Counted from the stretch's first letter, positions 29,830 to 38,733 are shown. The stretch: DNA of 64,000 bases from Leisingera thetidis (GCF_025857195.1 NZ_CP109787.1:4219001-4283000); one strand, 5' to 3'. Made by a program: numbers and translations. Notes: a model not told the origin generated them from the letters alone.

Positions 29830-31266
29830 ATGCCTGATTCCTCATTCGACTACTTCGTTGTCTTTGCTGAAATGCGGACGGGCTCCAATTTTCTGGAGGC
29901 CAACCTCAATGCGTTTGACGGGCTCAGCTGTCACGGCGAGGCGTTCAATCCGCATTTCATCGGATATCCGAACAAGACAGAGCTGCTGGGAGTGACCCAG
30001 GCCATGCGGGAGGCGGATCCGGAGCGGCTGATCAACGGGATCAAGGCGCAGACCGGTGTGCTGGGGGGCTTCCGATATTTCCATGATCATGATCCGCGGA
30101 TTCTGAACCCGATGCTCGAGGACCCGCGCTGCGCCAAGATCGTGCTGACCCGCAATCCGCTGGACAGCTATGTGTCATGGAAGATTGCTCAGGAAACCGG
30201 GCAGTGGAAGCTGACCAATGTAAAGCGCCGCAAGGATGCCAAGCCGTGGTTCGATGCGGCTGAGTTTTCCTCCCATGTGGAAGTGCTGCAGGATTTTCAG
30301 GTCACGCTTCTGAACCGTTTGCAGACGCTGGGTCAGACAGCGTTTTACCTGGCGTATGAAGATTTGCAGAGCGTCGAGGTCATGAACGGGCTGGCCCGCT
30401 GGCTGGGCTTGTCCGGGCGTTTGGACGGTCTGGATGAAAGCCTCAAACGGCAAAACCCGGCGCCGGTGCTGAGCAAGGTGGCCAACCCCGGTGAGATGCA
30501 GGAGGCGCTCTCGGGCATGGACCGGTTCAATCTGACCCGCACGCCGAATTTCGAGCCGCGCCGCGGTCCGGCGGTGCCCGGGTATGTTGCGGGCGTGGTG
30601 ACGCCGCTTTTGTATCTGCCGCTCAAGGGCGGACCGGAGGCTGAGGTTGTGCAGTGGATGGCCGGGCTGGACCATGTGGCGCCGGAAGGGCTGATTCAGG
30701 GCATGAATCAAAAACAGCTGCGCCAGTGGAAGCGCAGCAACAAGGGATTCCGCAGTTTCACCGTGCTGCGCCATCCGGCAGCGCGGGCACATGCGGTGTT
30801 CTGCCGCCGGATCCTGAATGCCGGTGTGGGCAGTTACCGGCCGGTCCGCAATACGCTGCGACGGCAGTTTGGCCTGGAGTTGCCGGAGGAAGGGCCGGAT
30901 GCGGGCTACTCGCTGGCACAGCACAGGGAGTGTTTTGCCGGGTTCCTGGCCTTTCTCAAAGCAAATCTGGCGGGGCAGACTTCGGTCCGCCTGGATACGG
31001 AATGGGCCACTCAGAGCCAGGCGCTGGCAGGGTTCGCCGAACTTGGCTCCCCTGATCTTCTGATCCGTGAGACGGAGATGGGCGAGGAACTGCCGGCCCT
31101 GGCACGCAAGCTGGGGCGGATGGAGCCCGCTGCGCTGCCAGAGGCTGACCGGGATGCGCCGTTTGCCTTGCAGGACATCTATGATGCGGAGCTGGAGGCG
31201 CAGATTGCCTCGGTTTACCAGCGCGATTATTTGGCCTTCGGATATGGTCCTTGGCGTACGGGGTAA
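29830..31266 (+). CDS. Two-part sulfotransferase (NodH/Stf0-like) with degenerate second half
   Basis: A 478-residue protein that looks like two sulfotransferase-like halves. Half one (about 8-240) has the PAPS 5'-phosphosulfate loop variant FAEMRTGSNFLEANL and the 3'-phosphate site VLTRNPLDSYVSWK near residue 105, as in NodH/Stf0-type enzymes. Half two (about 260-478) has a 3'-phosphate-like segment FTVLRHPAARAHAVFCRRI near residue 317, of Sulfotransfer_2 style, but no visible 5' loop. It is therefore probably inactive or an acceptor-binding part. It closes the transferase operon. A sulfated cell-surface glycan is the likely product; CysQ upstream would remove the PAP by-product. Confidence 0.82.
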   Translation: MPDSSFDYFVVFAEMRTGSNFLEANLNAFDGLSCHGEAFNPHFIGYPNKTELLGVTQAMREADPERLINGIKAQTGVLGGFRYFHDHDPRILNPMLEDPRCAKIVLTRNPLDSYVSWKIAQETGQWKLTNVKRRKDAKPWFDAAEFSSHVEVLQDFQVTLLNRLQTLGQTAFYLAYEDLQSVEVMNGLARWLGLSGRLDGLDESLKRQNPAPVLSKVANPGEMQEALSGMDRFNLTRTPNFEPRRGPAVPGYVAGVVTPLLYLPLKGGPEAEVVQWMAGLDHVAPEGLIQGMNQKQLRQWKRSNKGFRSFTVLRHPAARAHAVFCRRILNAGVGSYRPVRNTLRRQFGLELPEEGPDAGYSLAQHRECFAGFLAFLKANLAGQTSVRLDTEWATQSQALAGFAELGSPDLLIRETEMGEELPALARKLGRMEPAALPEADRDAPFALQDIYDAELEAQIASVYQRDYLAFGYGPWRTG

Positions 31267-31575
31267 ATGTGGCGCCGGTTGTCCCAGGAACCGGTGCGGA
31301 CTTCTTGCCACCGCCGCCGGTTTGGCGGGACCAAACAACTGGAACAGCCTGGGCCTGACGCTGGTTTGCCGTGATTTGGCGTGGCCTGTGACCAGTCATG
31401 GCTTGGATATGGGGCGCAGCCGTACGGGTCCGCTGGCCGCGGATCGTGTCCGGCCTAACGGGAAGCGGGCTGCCGCCAGGCGGTGGATGATGGGCGGCAG
31501 CCCCTTGGCAGCAGAATACTCAGCACGTAGTGCTGCTGGGTCTGGAAAGTGGCCGCCGGAACTGCTGGAAACGTC
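31267..31575. other. Gap between the sulfotransferase and ptsN, no gene seen
   Basis: The 309-base convergent gap holds a GC-rich hairpin at 31272-31297 and a small CAGCAC/GTGCTG hairpin at 31521-31535. Open frames here are shadows extending into the neighbours. Confidence 0.4.
31272..31297 (+). terminator. Hairpin after the sulfotransferase gene
   Basis: GCGCCGGTT (31272-31280) pairs with AACCGGTGC (31289-31297) with one G-U pair and an 8-base loop, 5 bases after the stop. There is no clear T-run, so it is a weak terminator candidate. Confidence 0.4.
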
Positions 31576-32040
31576 TCACGCCGCCTGGACGGACTGATCC
31601 TCGGTCAGGATTGTGTACAGGGTGGCCGGGTCGTGGTTGGCGCGCAGCTTGGTGCAGAAGCTTTGCTCGCGCAGGGTGCGCGAGACCAGCGCCAAGGCTT
31701 TCAGGTGCTCGACACCCGCATCTTCCGGGGCAAACAGAGCAAAAGCGATATCAACCGGCTGGCGGTCAACGGCGCCGAAATCCAGTGGCTTTTCCAGGAT
31801 CAGAAAGACGCCGCAGACCTCGCTGATGCTGTCGAGACGGGCATGGGGAAGGGCAACGCCGTGGCCAACCCCTGTCGGACCGAGGCTTTCACGGTCCAGC
31901 AATGCCTCGACCGTGGCCTGGGCATCCAGGCCATAGGCGGTCTGAGCTATATCCGCGACTTCTTGGAACAAGCGCTTCTTGCTCGAGGCCGCACCGATCA
32001 CCCGGACGGCCTCTGGCTTGAGGATGCTGGAAATCTGCAT
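31576..32040 (-). CDS. ptsN: Nitrogen regulatory EIIA protein PtsN
   Basis: PtsN is the terminal phosphoacceptor of the nitrogen PTS and regulates metabolism and potassium handling. The 154-residue protein is a single EIIA-Ntr (PTS EIIA type 2) domain. The active-site His66 lies in VGHGVALPHAR and the conserved LDFGAVDRQPVDIAFALFAPED follows. It lies 52 bases downstream of hpf on the same strand, as in many proteobacteria, with a hairpin in the gap. Confidence 0.95.
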   Translation of the reverse strand: MQISSILKPEAVRVIGAASSKKRLFQEVADIAQTAYGLDAQATVEALLDRESLGPTGVGHGVALPHARLDSISEVCGVFLILEKPLDFGAVDRQPVDIAFALFAPEDAGVEHLKALALVSRTLREQSFCTKLRANHDPATLYTILTEDQSVQAA

Positions 32041-32056
32041 ATGTCTGCTCCGTTCC

Positions 32057-32076
32057 GGCGCCCCCCGCGGGGCGCC
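32057..32076 (-). repeat. GC hairpin between hpf and ptsN
   Basis: A perfect 8-bp stem, GGCGCCCC with GGGGCGCC over CCGC, lies in the 52-base gap. It lacks a T-run. It may tune ptsN expression or message decay. Confidence 0.4.
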
Positions 32077-32092
32077 GATGCCTTAGATGTGT

Positions 32093-32650
32093 TTACGGAT
32101 CGATCCAGCCGATGTTGCCGTCTTCGCGGCGGTAGACCACATTCAACCCGTCCTTGCCTTCGTTGCGGAAGACCAGAACCGGGGCACCTGCCAGCTCCAT
32201 CTGCATCACCGCTTCCCCGACCGACAGAGACGGAATGCGGGTTTCCATTTCAGCAACGATGATCGGCTGCAGGGAGTCCGGTTCGGAATCCGTTTCCTCA
32301 GAGGCGAGGATATACGAGTTGGCGCCCAGATGTTCAACCGGCTCGCTGCGGTCCTTGTGGTGGTCCTTCAGGCGGCGCTTGTAGCGGCGCAGCTGCTTTT
32401 CCATTTTTTCGCAGCAGGCCTCGAACGCGGCATAGATCTCCGTTGCATGTGCTTTGGCCTGAGCGCTCAATCCGGTCGACAGATGGACGGTGGCTTCACA
32501 CACATATTCATGCGCCGAACGGGAAAAGACCACGGCAGCGTCGGTCGGCCGTTCGGCATATTTCTGAACGGCCGAACCCAGCTCATTCTGCACATGTGTC
32601 TGCAGAGCTTCGCCGATGTCGATCTGTTTGCCGCTGATTTTGTAACGCAT
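32093..32650 (-). CDS. hpf: Ribosome hibernation promoting factor, long form
   Basis: Long HPF dimerises 70S ribosomes into inactive 100S particles in slow growth. The 185-residue protein has an N-terminal ribosome-binding domain (about 1-100: YKISGKQIDIGEALQTHVQ, EATVHLSTGLSAQAKA) and a C-terminal dimerisation domain (about 125-185: MSVGEAVMQMEL-like segment, VLVFRNEGKDGLNVVYRREDGNIGWIDP). The linker is rich in Lys, Arg and acidic residues. The ATG at 32650 after AAGGAGATC is decisive; the frame runs on upstream without family character. In many proteobacteria rpoN lies between lptB and hpf; here it is absent. Confidence 0.93.
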   Translation of the reverse strand: MRYKISGKQIDIGEALQTHVQNELGSAVQKYAERPTDAAVVFSRSAHEYVCEATVHLSTGLSAQAKAHATEIYAAFEACCEKMEKQLRRYKRRLKDHHKDRSEPVEHLGANSYILASEETDSEPDSLQPIIVAEMETRIPSLSVGEAVMQMELAGAPVLVFRNEGKDGLNVVYRREDGNIGWIDP

Positions 32651-32686
32651 GTGATCTCCTTCACGAATTATTGCGGCCGGGCCCGC

Positions 32687-32706
32687 CGCCAAGGCAATCC
32701 TTGGCG
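32687..32706. repeat. Inverted repeat upstream of hpf
   Basis: CGCCAAGG (32687-32694) pairs with CCTTGGCG (32699-32706) around CAAT, 37 bases upstream of the hpf start. It may be a leader hairpin or an operator; the function is unknown. Confidence 0.35.
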
Positions 32707-32920
32707 CTGTCACGTCAGGTCCGGAACCGGGGGGCAGGCCAGCCGTCCGGCTGCATCCATCCGGGCCTTGTTGCCAAGGCCGAAGAGCGGATTGCATCGG
32801 ACTGCGCGTATGCCATGGGCCAATTCGACGGCAAGACAGCGGGAGAGTCAATGGATATCGCTGAAAAAGAACCGGGGCTTTCAGGTATATTTTCCGGTTG
32901 TCTGCGCGCGGCGCGGAGGC

Positions 32921-33679
32921 TCAGGAAATGCGGAAATTGTCGCCCAGATAGACCCGGCGGACGTTCTCGTTTTCCACCACTTCCTCGGGGCTGCCGGACA
33001 TCAGAACCTGGCCGTCGTGCAGGATGTAGGCACGGTCCACGATCTCCAGGGTTTCGCGCACATTGTGGTCGGTGATCAGCACGCCGATGCCGCGCTTTTT
33101 CAGGTCCGCGACCAGGTGGCGGATGTCGCCGACAGAGATCGGGTCGACCCCGGCAAAGGGCTCGTCGAGCAGCAGATACTTGGGGTCTGCCGCCAGGCAG
33201 CGGGCGATTTCCACCCGGCGCCGCTCCCCGCCGGACAGCGCCAATGCGGGCGCACGGCGCAGGTGCTCGATCGAGAAATCCGACAGCAGCTCTTCCAGCC
33301 GTTCGCGGCGCTTGTGCTCATGCTTTTGCGAGATGTCGAGCACGGCGGATATATTGTCCTCCACCGACAGGCCGCGGAAGATCGACATTTCCTGCGGCAG
33401 ATAGCCGATGCCCAGCCGCGCGCGGCGGTACATCGGCAGGCCGGTGACGTTCTGGCCGTCGATGCTGACGGTGCCTGCTTCGGGGAAGACCAGCCCGGCA
33501 ATGGCATAGAAACTTGTGGTCTTGCCGGAGCCGTTGGGGCCCAGCAGCGCCACCACTTCGCCGCGGTTTAGCGACATCGAGACATCCCGGATCACCACCC
33601 GCTTGCGGTAGGATTTGCGCAGTTTCTCGATACGCAGCCCGGAGGAGCCTTCGGTCACGGTCAGTTTCGGTTTCGCCAT
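32921..33679 (-). CDS. lptB: LPS export ABC transporter ATP-binding protein LptB
   Basis: LptB powers extraction of LPS from the inner membrane with LptFG (not in this window). The 252-residue ATPase has Walker [10 protein letters not shown] near residue 46, the [13 protein letters not shown] signature, Walker [13 protein letters not shown] and the switch His in TDHNVRETL. The [20 protein letters not shown] segment is typical of LptB. The start overlaps the lptA stop by one base. It is the last gene of the rnd-kpsF-lptC-lptA-lptB operon. Confidence 0.96.
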   Translation of the reverse strand: MAKPKLTVTEGSSGLRIEKLRKSYRKRVVIRDVSMSLNRGEVVALLGPNGSGKTTSFYAIAGLVFPEAGTVSIDGQNVTGLPMYRRARLGIGYLPQEMSIFRGLSVEDNISAVLDISQKHEHKRRERLEELLSDFSIEHLRRAPALALSGGERRRVEIARCLAADPKYLLLDEPFAGVDPISVGDIRHLVADLKKRGIGVLITDHNVRETLEIVDRAYILHDGQVLMSGSPEEVVENENVRRVYLGDNFRIS

Positions 33680-34191
33680 CAGTTGCTGCCGCCGTTCGGG
33701 TTCAGGATGGTCTTCACCCGGCCGGCCATCCTTGCGGTGCCCGAGGTCAGGTTCACCTCCAGCCGGTTCGAGGCCAGGGTGCCGCTTTTCTGGTTGAGGA
33801 GCACATTGCCGGTCATCACGATGGTGCCCTGGTCGATGGTGTATTCGGCGCGCTGTGCCTCGGCCGCGTCGGGGCCGCTGACCAGAACCACATTGCCAGT
33901 GGCTTCCAGCCGTTCGATGCCGGCCTTGGCGCCGTCATCGCCTGCTGTCTTGTAAATCACCAGCACTTTGTCAGCCGAAAGCCGCATGATGCCCTGGACG
34001 ATCAGCACATTGCCCGTGAATTCGGCAGAGCCATCGGTCTGATTGACCGCCAAGGTGTCGGCGGTGACTTCAACGGGCTGGCTGGGGTCGGCTTTGACGG
34101 CGCCAAAGGCGACGGAGGCCGTTTGCGCTGCCGCAGGGCCGGGAAGAAGCGCCAGCGGCAGGCAGAAAATCAAAGCGCGCAAATAGGACAC
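33679..34191 (-). CDS. lptA: LPS transport periplasmic protein LptA
   Basis: LptA forms the periplasmic bridge that carries LPS to the outer membrane. The 170-residue protein has a signal peptide (about 1-23, ending AAAQ). An OstA-type beta-jellyroll follows, with [39 protein letters not shown] near residues 43-80 and [23 protein letters not shown] later. It lies 3 bases after lptC and overlaps lptB by one base. Confidence 0.93.
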   Translation of the reverse strand: MSYLRALIFCLPLALLPGPAAAQTASVAFGAVKADPSQPVEVTADTLAVNQTDGSAEFTGNVLIVQGIMRLSADKVLVIYKTAGDDGAKAGIERLEATGNVVLVSGPDAAEAQRAEYTIDQGTIVMTGNVLLNQKSGTLASNRLEVNLTSGTARMAGRVKTILNPNGGSN

Positions 34192-34194
34192 AGG

Positions 34195-34794
34195 TTATCT
34201 TTCCGGTTGCTGGGGATCATATAGCAGCTTCACCCCGTTTTTGAACAGCATATGGACCGGGCCGCCTTCGGTTTTGACGCCAATGCGCATATTGCCCGCG
34301 GTCAGCTCACCAATTGCGCCGGTGGCGCGGACCGGGCCGGGGCTGTCGGCCTCTAGCCCGCTGAGTGCGGTGTTCAGCTCTTCGGTCTCGACGACAAGCC
34401 CGTCGGCGGAAGTGATTGTCACGCTGCCGGTAAACCGCGCCATATCCTGGCCCGGGTAAATGGCGCCGGTTTCGGAGGCCAGCGTGATCCGGCCGCCTTG
34501 GGCAAGTTTGAAGTCGGCGGAAAGGCTGCTGGCAACCGCGGGGGCGCCGTTACCGCCAGGCCTGGCCAGCGCGGCGGTGACCATGATCTCATCGCCCTGT
34601 GCGGTGGTGCCGGAAAAGAAGGGGGCGGTTACTTGCTGACCCTTCATCCGATCCTCGATTTCCTTTTGTGCAAACGGGATCACCGCTTCGGTGTCGACCC
34701 CGCGCGAGATCAGGAACAGCGTCGACAGCAGAACAAGGGCTGTCAGCGGCAGCAGTACCTTTAGGTAGGCGACGGCTCTGGAGTGGCTGTCCAT
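34195..34794 (-). CDS. lptC: LPS export protein LptC
   Basis: LptC is an inner-membrane-anchored periplasmic protein that passes LPS from LptFG to LptA. The 199-residue protein has an N-terminal membrane anchor (about 8-32: AYLKVLLPLTALVLLSTLFLI) and a beta-jellyroll with TGAIYPGQDMARFTGSVTITSADG. The ATG at 34794 places the anchor at the N-terminus; the longer in-frame start at 34893 would overlap kpsF. It lies 22 bases after kpsF. Confidence 0.9.
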   Translation of the reverse strand: MDSHSRAVAYLKVLLPLTALVLLSTLFLISRGVDTEAVIPFAQKEIEDRMKGQQVTAPFFSGTTAQGDEIMVTAALARPGGNGAPAVASSLSADFKLAQGGRITLASETGAIYPGQDMARFTGSVTITSADGLVVETEELNTALSGLEADSPGPVRATGAIGELTAGNMRIGVKTEGGPVHMLFKNGVKLLYDPQQPER

Positions 34795-34816
34795 TTGCTG
34801 TTCCCCAGGCCCCGAG

Positions 34817-35785
34817 TCAGCCCAGGCCTGCGCGCAGGCAGTCGTGGATGTGCAAAAGACCCTCTGCCTTGCGGCCATTGTCCGGATCAACAACGAAAAG
34901 GCAGGTGATCTTGCGCTGGTTCATCACCGCAACGGCCTCCTGCGCCATTGCACCGGGGGGGATGGTGGCGGGGCTGGCGGTCATGACTTCCGCCGCAGTC
35001 TTGCCCAGCAGCCCGTCCATGTGGCGGCGCAGGTCGCCGTCGGTGATGATGCCGGCCAGCGAGCCGTCGGCGGCGGCAACGCCGGCCACGCCAAAGCCCT
35101 TCTGGCTGATCTCGATCAGCGCGTCGGCCATCGGGGTGTCCGCGCCAACCAGCGGCAGGGCGTCGCCCGCGTGCATCAGGTCGCGCACCTTGCTGAGCTG
35201 CGCGCCCAGCTTGCCGCCCGGGTGGAAATCGCGGAAGTTCTCGGGACGGAAGTCGCGGTGCTTCATCAGCGCAATCGCCAGCGCATCGCCCATCGCCAGG
35301 GTCAGCGTGGTGGAGATCGACGGCACCATGCCAAAGCCGCAGGCCTCGCCCAGCGAGGGGATCTGCAGATGCACGTCGGCCTGTTTCATCAGGGTGCTGT
35401 CCATCTTGCTGGAGAGTCCGATCAGCGGAATGGCAAAGCGGCGGGTGAAGGCCAGCAGATTGGCCAGCTCCGGCGCCTCGCCCGAGTTGGAGATCGCCAG
35501 CACCACGTCGCCTTCTGACAGCATGCCCAGATCGCCATGGCTGGCCTCAGCCGGGTGGACGAAATAGGCCGGCGTGCCGGTGGAGGCCAATGTCGCCGCA
35601 ATCTTGTGGCCGATGTGGCCGGATTTGCCGATGCCGCTGACGATGATGCGGCCCTTGGCCTGCAGGATCAGCTGCGCCGCTTCGGCAAAGCGCGCGTCGA
35701 GGCTCCCGGCCAGGGTGTTCAGCGCCTGGGCCTCATCGGTGATCACCTGCCGCGCGGTGACGAGGAATTTTTCTGTATTGGTCAT
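34817..35785 (-). CDS. kpsF: Arabinose-5-phosphate isomerase (KpsF/GutQ/KdsD family)
   Basis: It converts ribulose-5-phosphate to arabinose-5-phosphate, the first step to KDO. The 322-residue protein has a SIS domain (about 40-180) with GRIIVSGIGKSGHIGHKIAATLASTGTPAYFVHPAEASHGDLGM and ISNSGEAPEL. Two CBS domains follow (about 205-320) with VRDLMHAGDALPLV and ITDGDLRRHM. Its ATG overlaps the rnd stop by 4 bases. Because of its place beside lptC it probably serves LPS KDO, and it would also feed KdsB at 23 kb. Confidence 0.93.
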   Translation of the reverse strand: MTNTEKFLVTARQVITDEAQALNTLAGSLDARFAEAAQLILQAKGRIIVSGIGKSGHIGHKIAATLASTGTPAYFVHPAEASHGDLGMLSEGDVVLAISNSGEAPELANLLAFTRRFAIPLIGLSSKMDSTLMKQADVHLQIPSLGEACGFGMVPSISTTLTLAMGDALAIALMKHRDFRPENFRDFHPGGKLGAQLSKVRDLMHAGDALPLVGADTPMADALIEISQKGFGVAGVAAADGSLAGIITDGDLRRHMDGLLGKTAAEVMTASPATIPPGAMAQEAVAVMNQRKITCLFVVDPDNGRKAEGLLHIHDCLRAGLG

Positions 35786-36396
35786 GAGTGGGCAAAGATG
35801 TCAATTTCGGGCCAGCCGGCCAGGTCCAGCTTGGCGCGCATGGGAAGGAAGCCGAAACAGGCCTGCGCCATATCGGTGCGGCCCTCGCGGGCCAGCCGCT
35901 TGTCCAGTGCCTCGCGCAGCTTGTGCAGGTGGAGGACATCGGAAGCGGCATAGTCGAGCTGGGCTTCGGTCAGCTCTTCCGCGCCCCAGTCGCTCATCTG
36001 CTGCTGCTTGGAGATGTCGATGCCCAGTAGTTCCTGGGTCAGATTCTTGAGCCCGTGCCGGTCGGTGTAGGTGCGCACCAGGCGGCTGGCAATCTTGGTG
36101 CAATAGACCGGAGCCGCCAGGGCGCCGAATGCGTGATACATGGCTGCAATGTCGAAACGGCCGAAATGGAACAGCTTCAGCACGTCCGGGTCTTCCAGCA
36201 TCCGGCATAGGTTTGGCGCCGTGGTCCGGCCCTTTTCCACCTGCACGATATGGGCGTCGCCGTCACCGCCCGACATCTGGATCACGCAAAGCCGGTCGCG
36301 GTGCGGGTTCAGGCCCATGGTCTCGCAGTCGATGGCGACAACGGGACCGAGGTCCAGCCCGTCGGGCAGGTCGTTTTTGTACAGGTGGTTTGCCAC
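35782..36396 (-). CDS. rnd: Ribonuclease D-like 3'-5' exonuclease, short form
   Basis: A 204-residue protein containing only the DnaQ-like exonuclease domain of RNase D. The DEDD residues visible are Asp23 and Glu25 in AIDCETMGL, the HFGRFDIAAM segment and LDYAASDVLHLH, with a Tyr of the DEDDy type. Full RNase D has about 370 residues with C-terminal HRDC domains, which are absent here. Short forms beside lptC are frequent in alphaproteobacteria. It heads the kpsF-lpt operon. It may process 3' ends of small RNAs. Confidence 0.9.
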   Translation of the reverse strand: MANHLYKNDLPDGLDLGPVVAIDCETMGLNPHRDRLCVIQMSGGDGDAHIVQVEKGRTTAPNLCRMLEDPDVLKLFHFGRFDIAAMYHAFGALAAPVYCTKIASRLVRTYTDRHGLKNLTQELLGIDISKQQQMSDWGAEELTEAQLDYAASDVLHLHKLREALDKRLAREGRTDMAQACFGFLPMRAKLDLAGWPEIDIFAHS

Positions 36397-36569
36397 TGGA
36401 TTTCCCTTTTGATGAACACTGCGCCGGGGTGTGCTGCAGACGAAATAGGTACTTTGGCCGCCAAACTCAACTGCGCATCAAAAGGCAACTGCCGGCGCAG
36501 GATCAAGCACCCCGCGCTGCAGGGCATGGAACTGCAGCCTGCAGTGGCAAGGATCCGCCCGGCGGCAGA

Positions 36570-38489
36570 TCAGAAGATGAAATCATCCGCCCCGAGGTCT
36601 CTGATCCTCACATCTTCCAGCAGGATCGAGCTTTCGCTGCCGGTTGTGATCAGCATGCCGTCGGCCGTATTGACTGAGGCGGCGCGCACATCGGCAATGC
36701 TGTTCAGCGTGCTGATGCTGGAGAGGTCAATGGCTTCATGATCGGCTCCGCTGTCGAAATCGGTGATCCGGTCGTCGCCGTGGTTGCCCCGAAACACAAA
36801 CACATCGCCATTCCGGCCGCCGGTCAGCACATCGTTCCCGAAACCTCCGTTCAGGCGGTCGCTGCCTTTTCCACCGAATACAAAGTCGTCTCCCAGGCCG
36901 CCGACCAGCTTGTCACTGCCCTTGCCTGCGTACAACCGGTCTGTGCCTTCTTCACCGTAGAGGCCATCGCTGCCGTCGCTGCCTTCCAGCCTGTCGCGGC
37001 CGCTGCCGCCGAACAACTGATCGCCGCCCGCCCCGCCGATTAATTTGTCATCGCCGAAGGATCCGGACAGTTTATCATGCCCGCTGCCGCCTTTTATCGT
37101 GTCATTCCCGCCCCGGCCATTGACAGTGTCGTTGCCCGCCTGCGTGCGGATGGAATTGTCGGCAGAATTGCCGGTGACCCTGTCACGCCCGGAGCCAGAA
37201 ATCAGGTTTTCAATAACAGTTCCGCGTGCAATGCCGATATTTCCGGTCAGCCCGTTCACGTCGGAAAAATGAGCCGCCCTTAAATCCATGCGGCTGTTCT
37301 CGTTATGCCGGCTGACATCCAGGGTATCGGTGCCGCCTTGGTCGTAGATGGTGTAGGCGACTGGAGAGCCCCCATACTTTTCCTGATCGCCGAAGAAATC
37401 ATTCAGCACGCTGGTCGGGCCGCTGCCGCGGCCCCAGATTGTGTTGCCGGCCGTTGCACCATCCCCGTCCGGCGCTCCGTAGAGGTCCTGTATCGCGATA
37501 ATGTCGGCCATCATCGGCGTCAGCAGAAGCGCGGAGCTGGCGTCCACGCTGGTGTTGGTGCCCTGGTCGAAGTAGGACATCACCGACAACTGCCAGCTGT
37601 CGTTGGGGAATTCCTCATCAATGCCGTAGGTTGCGCTGCCGTTGTAGTTGCCCTGATGCCCCAGGCCCAATGCGTGCCCGATTTCGTGGACATAGGTCTG
37701 GAACGAGTAGCTGTCGATGCTGGTGCCATAGGTGGCGAGCCAGTCCTGGGAGACGTTCACGGTTGAATAAAGAATGTTTCCGTTTGATACGGAGGAATTC
37801 GCATATGCGCCGCTGCCGCCGTCATCAAAGTTGATATCCGCGCCCTGCCGGGTTTCGGAAAACTCTATGCCGGCGACCATTTCCCAGGTCTCGAGCGCCC
37901 AGCGGGCCAGCTTTTGGCCCGCGGAAGTCAGCCCTGTCAGGTTTACGGTGATAACGTTGTCACTTGATGTGTCAAAGCTTCTGGCAGTCAGGGAGCGGTC
38001 CTCCCAGAAGCCATGCGTCAGGTATCCGGCCAGGTCATTGAGGGTTCCGGGGTCCGGCGGTGTGTACTCGGAAACCGAAACCGTATAGCTGCCACTTCCG
38101 GAGTCGCGGTAGGAGCCGGCATTGATGTAATAGGTGCCGGTCGAGGATGCGGTGAAGGTTATCGCGGCTTCATACCCGGGTCCGCTGTCATCGTCATAGC
38201 GGAGCTGGGATCCGTTCGCGGAGTGCAGCCGCAGGTAGGGGTCGCCGAGCGTGCCGCCGCCGCTGACCGCGCCGCTCATTTCAATGGTATAGCTTTCGCC
38301 TGCAGTCAGTTCGATCGCGACCCAATCGCGGTCGCCGGAGCTGGACAGGGAGCCTTGAAACGTGTCGCCGGCAGCCATGCTGTAACGTGTCCCTGTCCCA
38401 TTGATTGCGTCCGAGGTTTCTTGGATGCTGGCAAATTCAGCCGTAGCTGCGGAAAGCACTTCCGTATTTCCGGTGTGATCGAAACGCAT
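36570..38489 (-). CDS. Serralysin-type metalloprotease with PPC domain and RTX repeats
   Basis: A 639-residue secreted zinc protease of family M10B. Residues about 35-125 form a PPC-type beta domain (GDTFQGSLSSSGDRDWVAIEL, YYINAGSYRDSGSGSYTVSV). The metzincin catalytic domain carries HEIGHALGLGH near residues 267-277 and the Met-turn SVMSYF downstream. From about 420 to 575 come calcium-binding RTX nonapeptides (GNDTVNGRGGNDTIKGGSG and similar). It ends in DDFIF, a hydrophobic C-terminal tail typical of type I secretion substrates, with no N-terminal signal peptide. No HlyB/HlyD/TolC genes lie in the window. GGGAGG 10 bases before the ATG at 38489 fixes the start. Confidence 0.9.
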   Translation of the reverse strand: MRFDHTGNTEVLSAATAEFASIQETSDAINGTGTRYSMAAGDTFQGSLSSSGDRDWVAIELTAGESYTIEMSGAVSGGGTLGDPYLRLHSANGSQLRYDDDSGPGYEAAITFTASSTGTYYINAGSYRDSGSGSYTVSVSEYTPPDPGTLNDLAGYLTHGFWEDRSLTARSFDTSSDNVITVNLTGLTSAGQKLARWALETWEMVAGIEFSETRQGADINFDDGGSGAYANSSVSNGNILYSTVNVSQDWLATYGTSIDSYSFQTYVHEIGHALGLGHQGNYNGSATYGIDEEFPNDSWQLSVMSYFDQGTNTSVDASSALLLTPMMADIIAIQDLYGAPDGDGATAGNTIWGRGSGPTSVLNDFFGDQEKYGGSPVAYTIYDQGGTDTLDVSRHNENSRMDLRAAHFSDVNGLTGNIGIARGTVIENLISGSGRDRVTGNSADNSIRTQAGNDTVNGRGGNDTIKGGSGHDKLSGSFGDDKLIGGAGGDQLFGGSGRDRLEGSDGSDGLYGEEGTDRLYAGKGSDKLVGGLGDDFVFGGKGSDRLNGGFGNDVLTGGRNGDVFVFRGNHGDDRITDFDSGADHEAIDLSSISTLNSIADVRAASVNTADGMLITTGSESSILLEDVRIRDLGADDFIF

Positions 38490-38733
38490 GAAAACAAATC
38501 CTCCCAAACAGCCGCGAACAGCCGGCTGGAGCTGCATATGGACGGCAATTCAGGGTGGAAATATCGATTATCGCCGCAATCTAAAGGCTTTTAATCGTTT
38601 CCCGCGGATTTTTCAAAGCCCGTTTTTCCTGACCTCAAGCGCCGGCCGGGCCGTTAAACCGATTGATAATACAGGGAAAACTGCCTCAGCAGCTATTGAG
38701 GTATTTTCGGAAACAGGCTGTTGCTGAAAAGAC

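Noticed and set aside
36770..37230. Tandem repeat pattern that could suggest a repeat array or CRISPR
   Set aside because: The repetition is the coding sequence of RTX GGxGxD repeats; there are no identical repeats with unique spacers.
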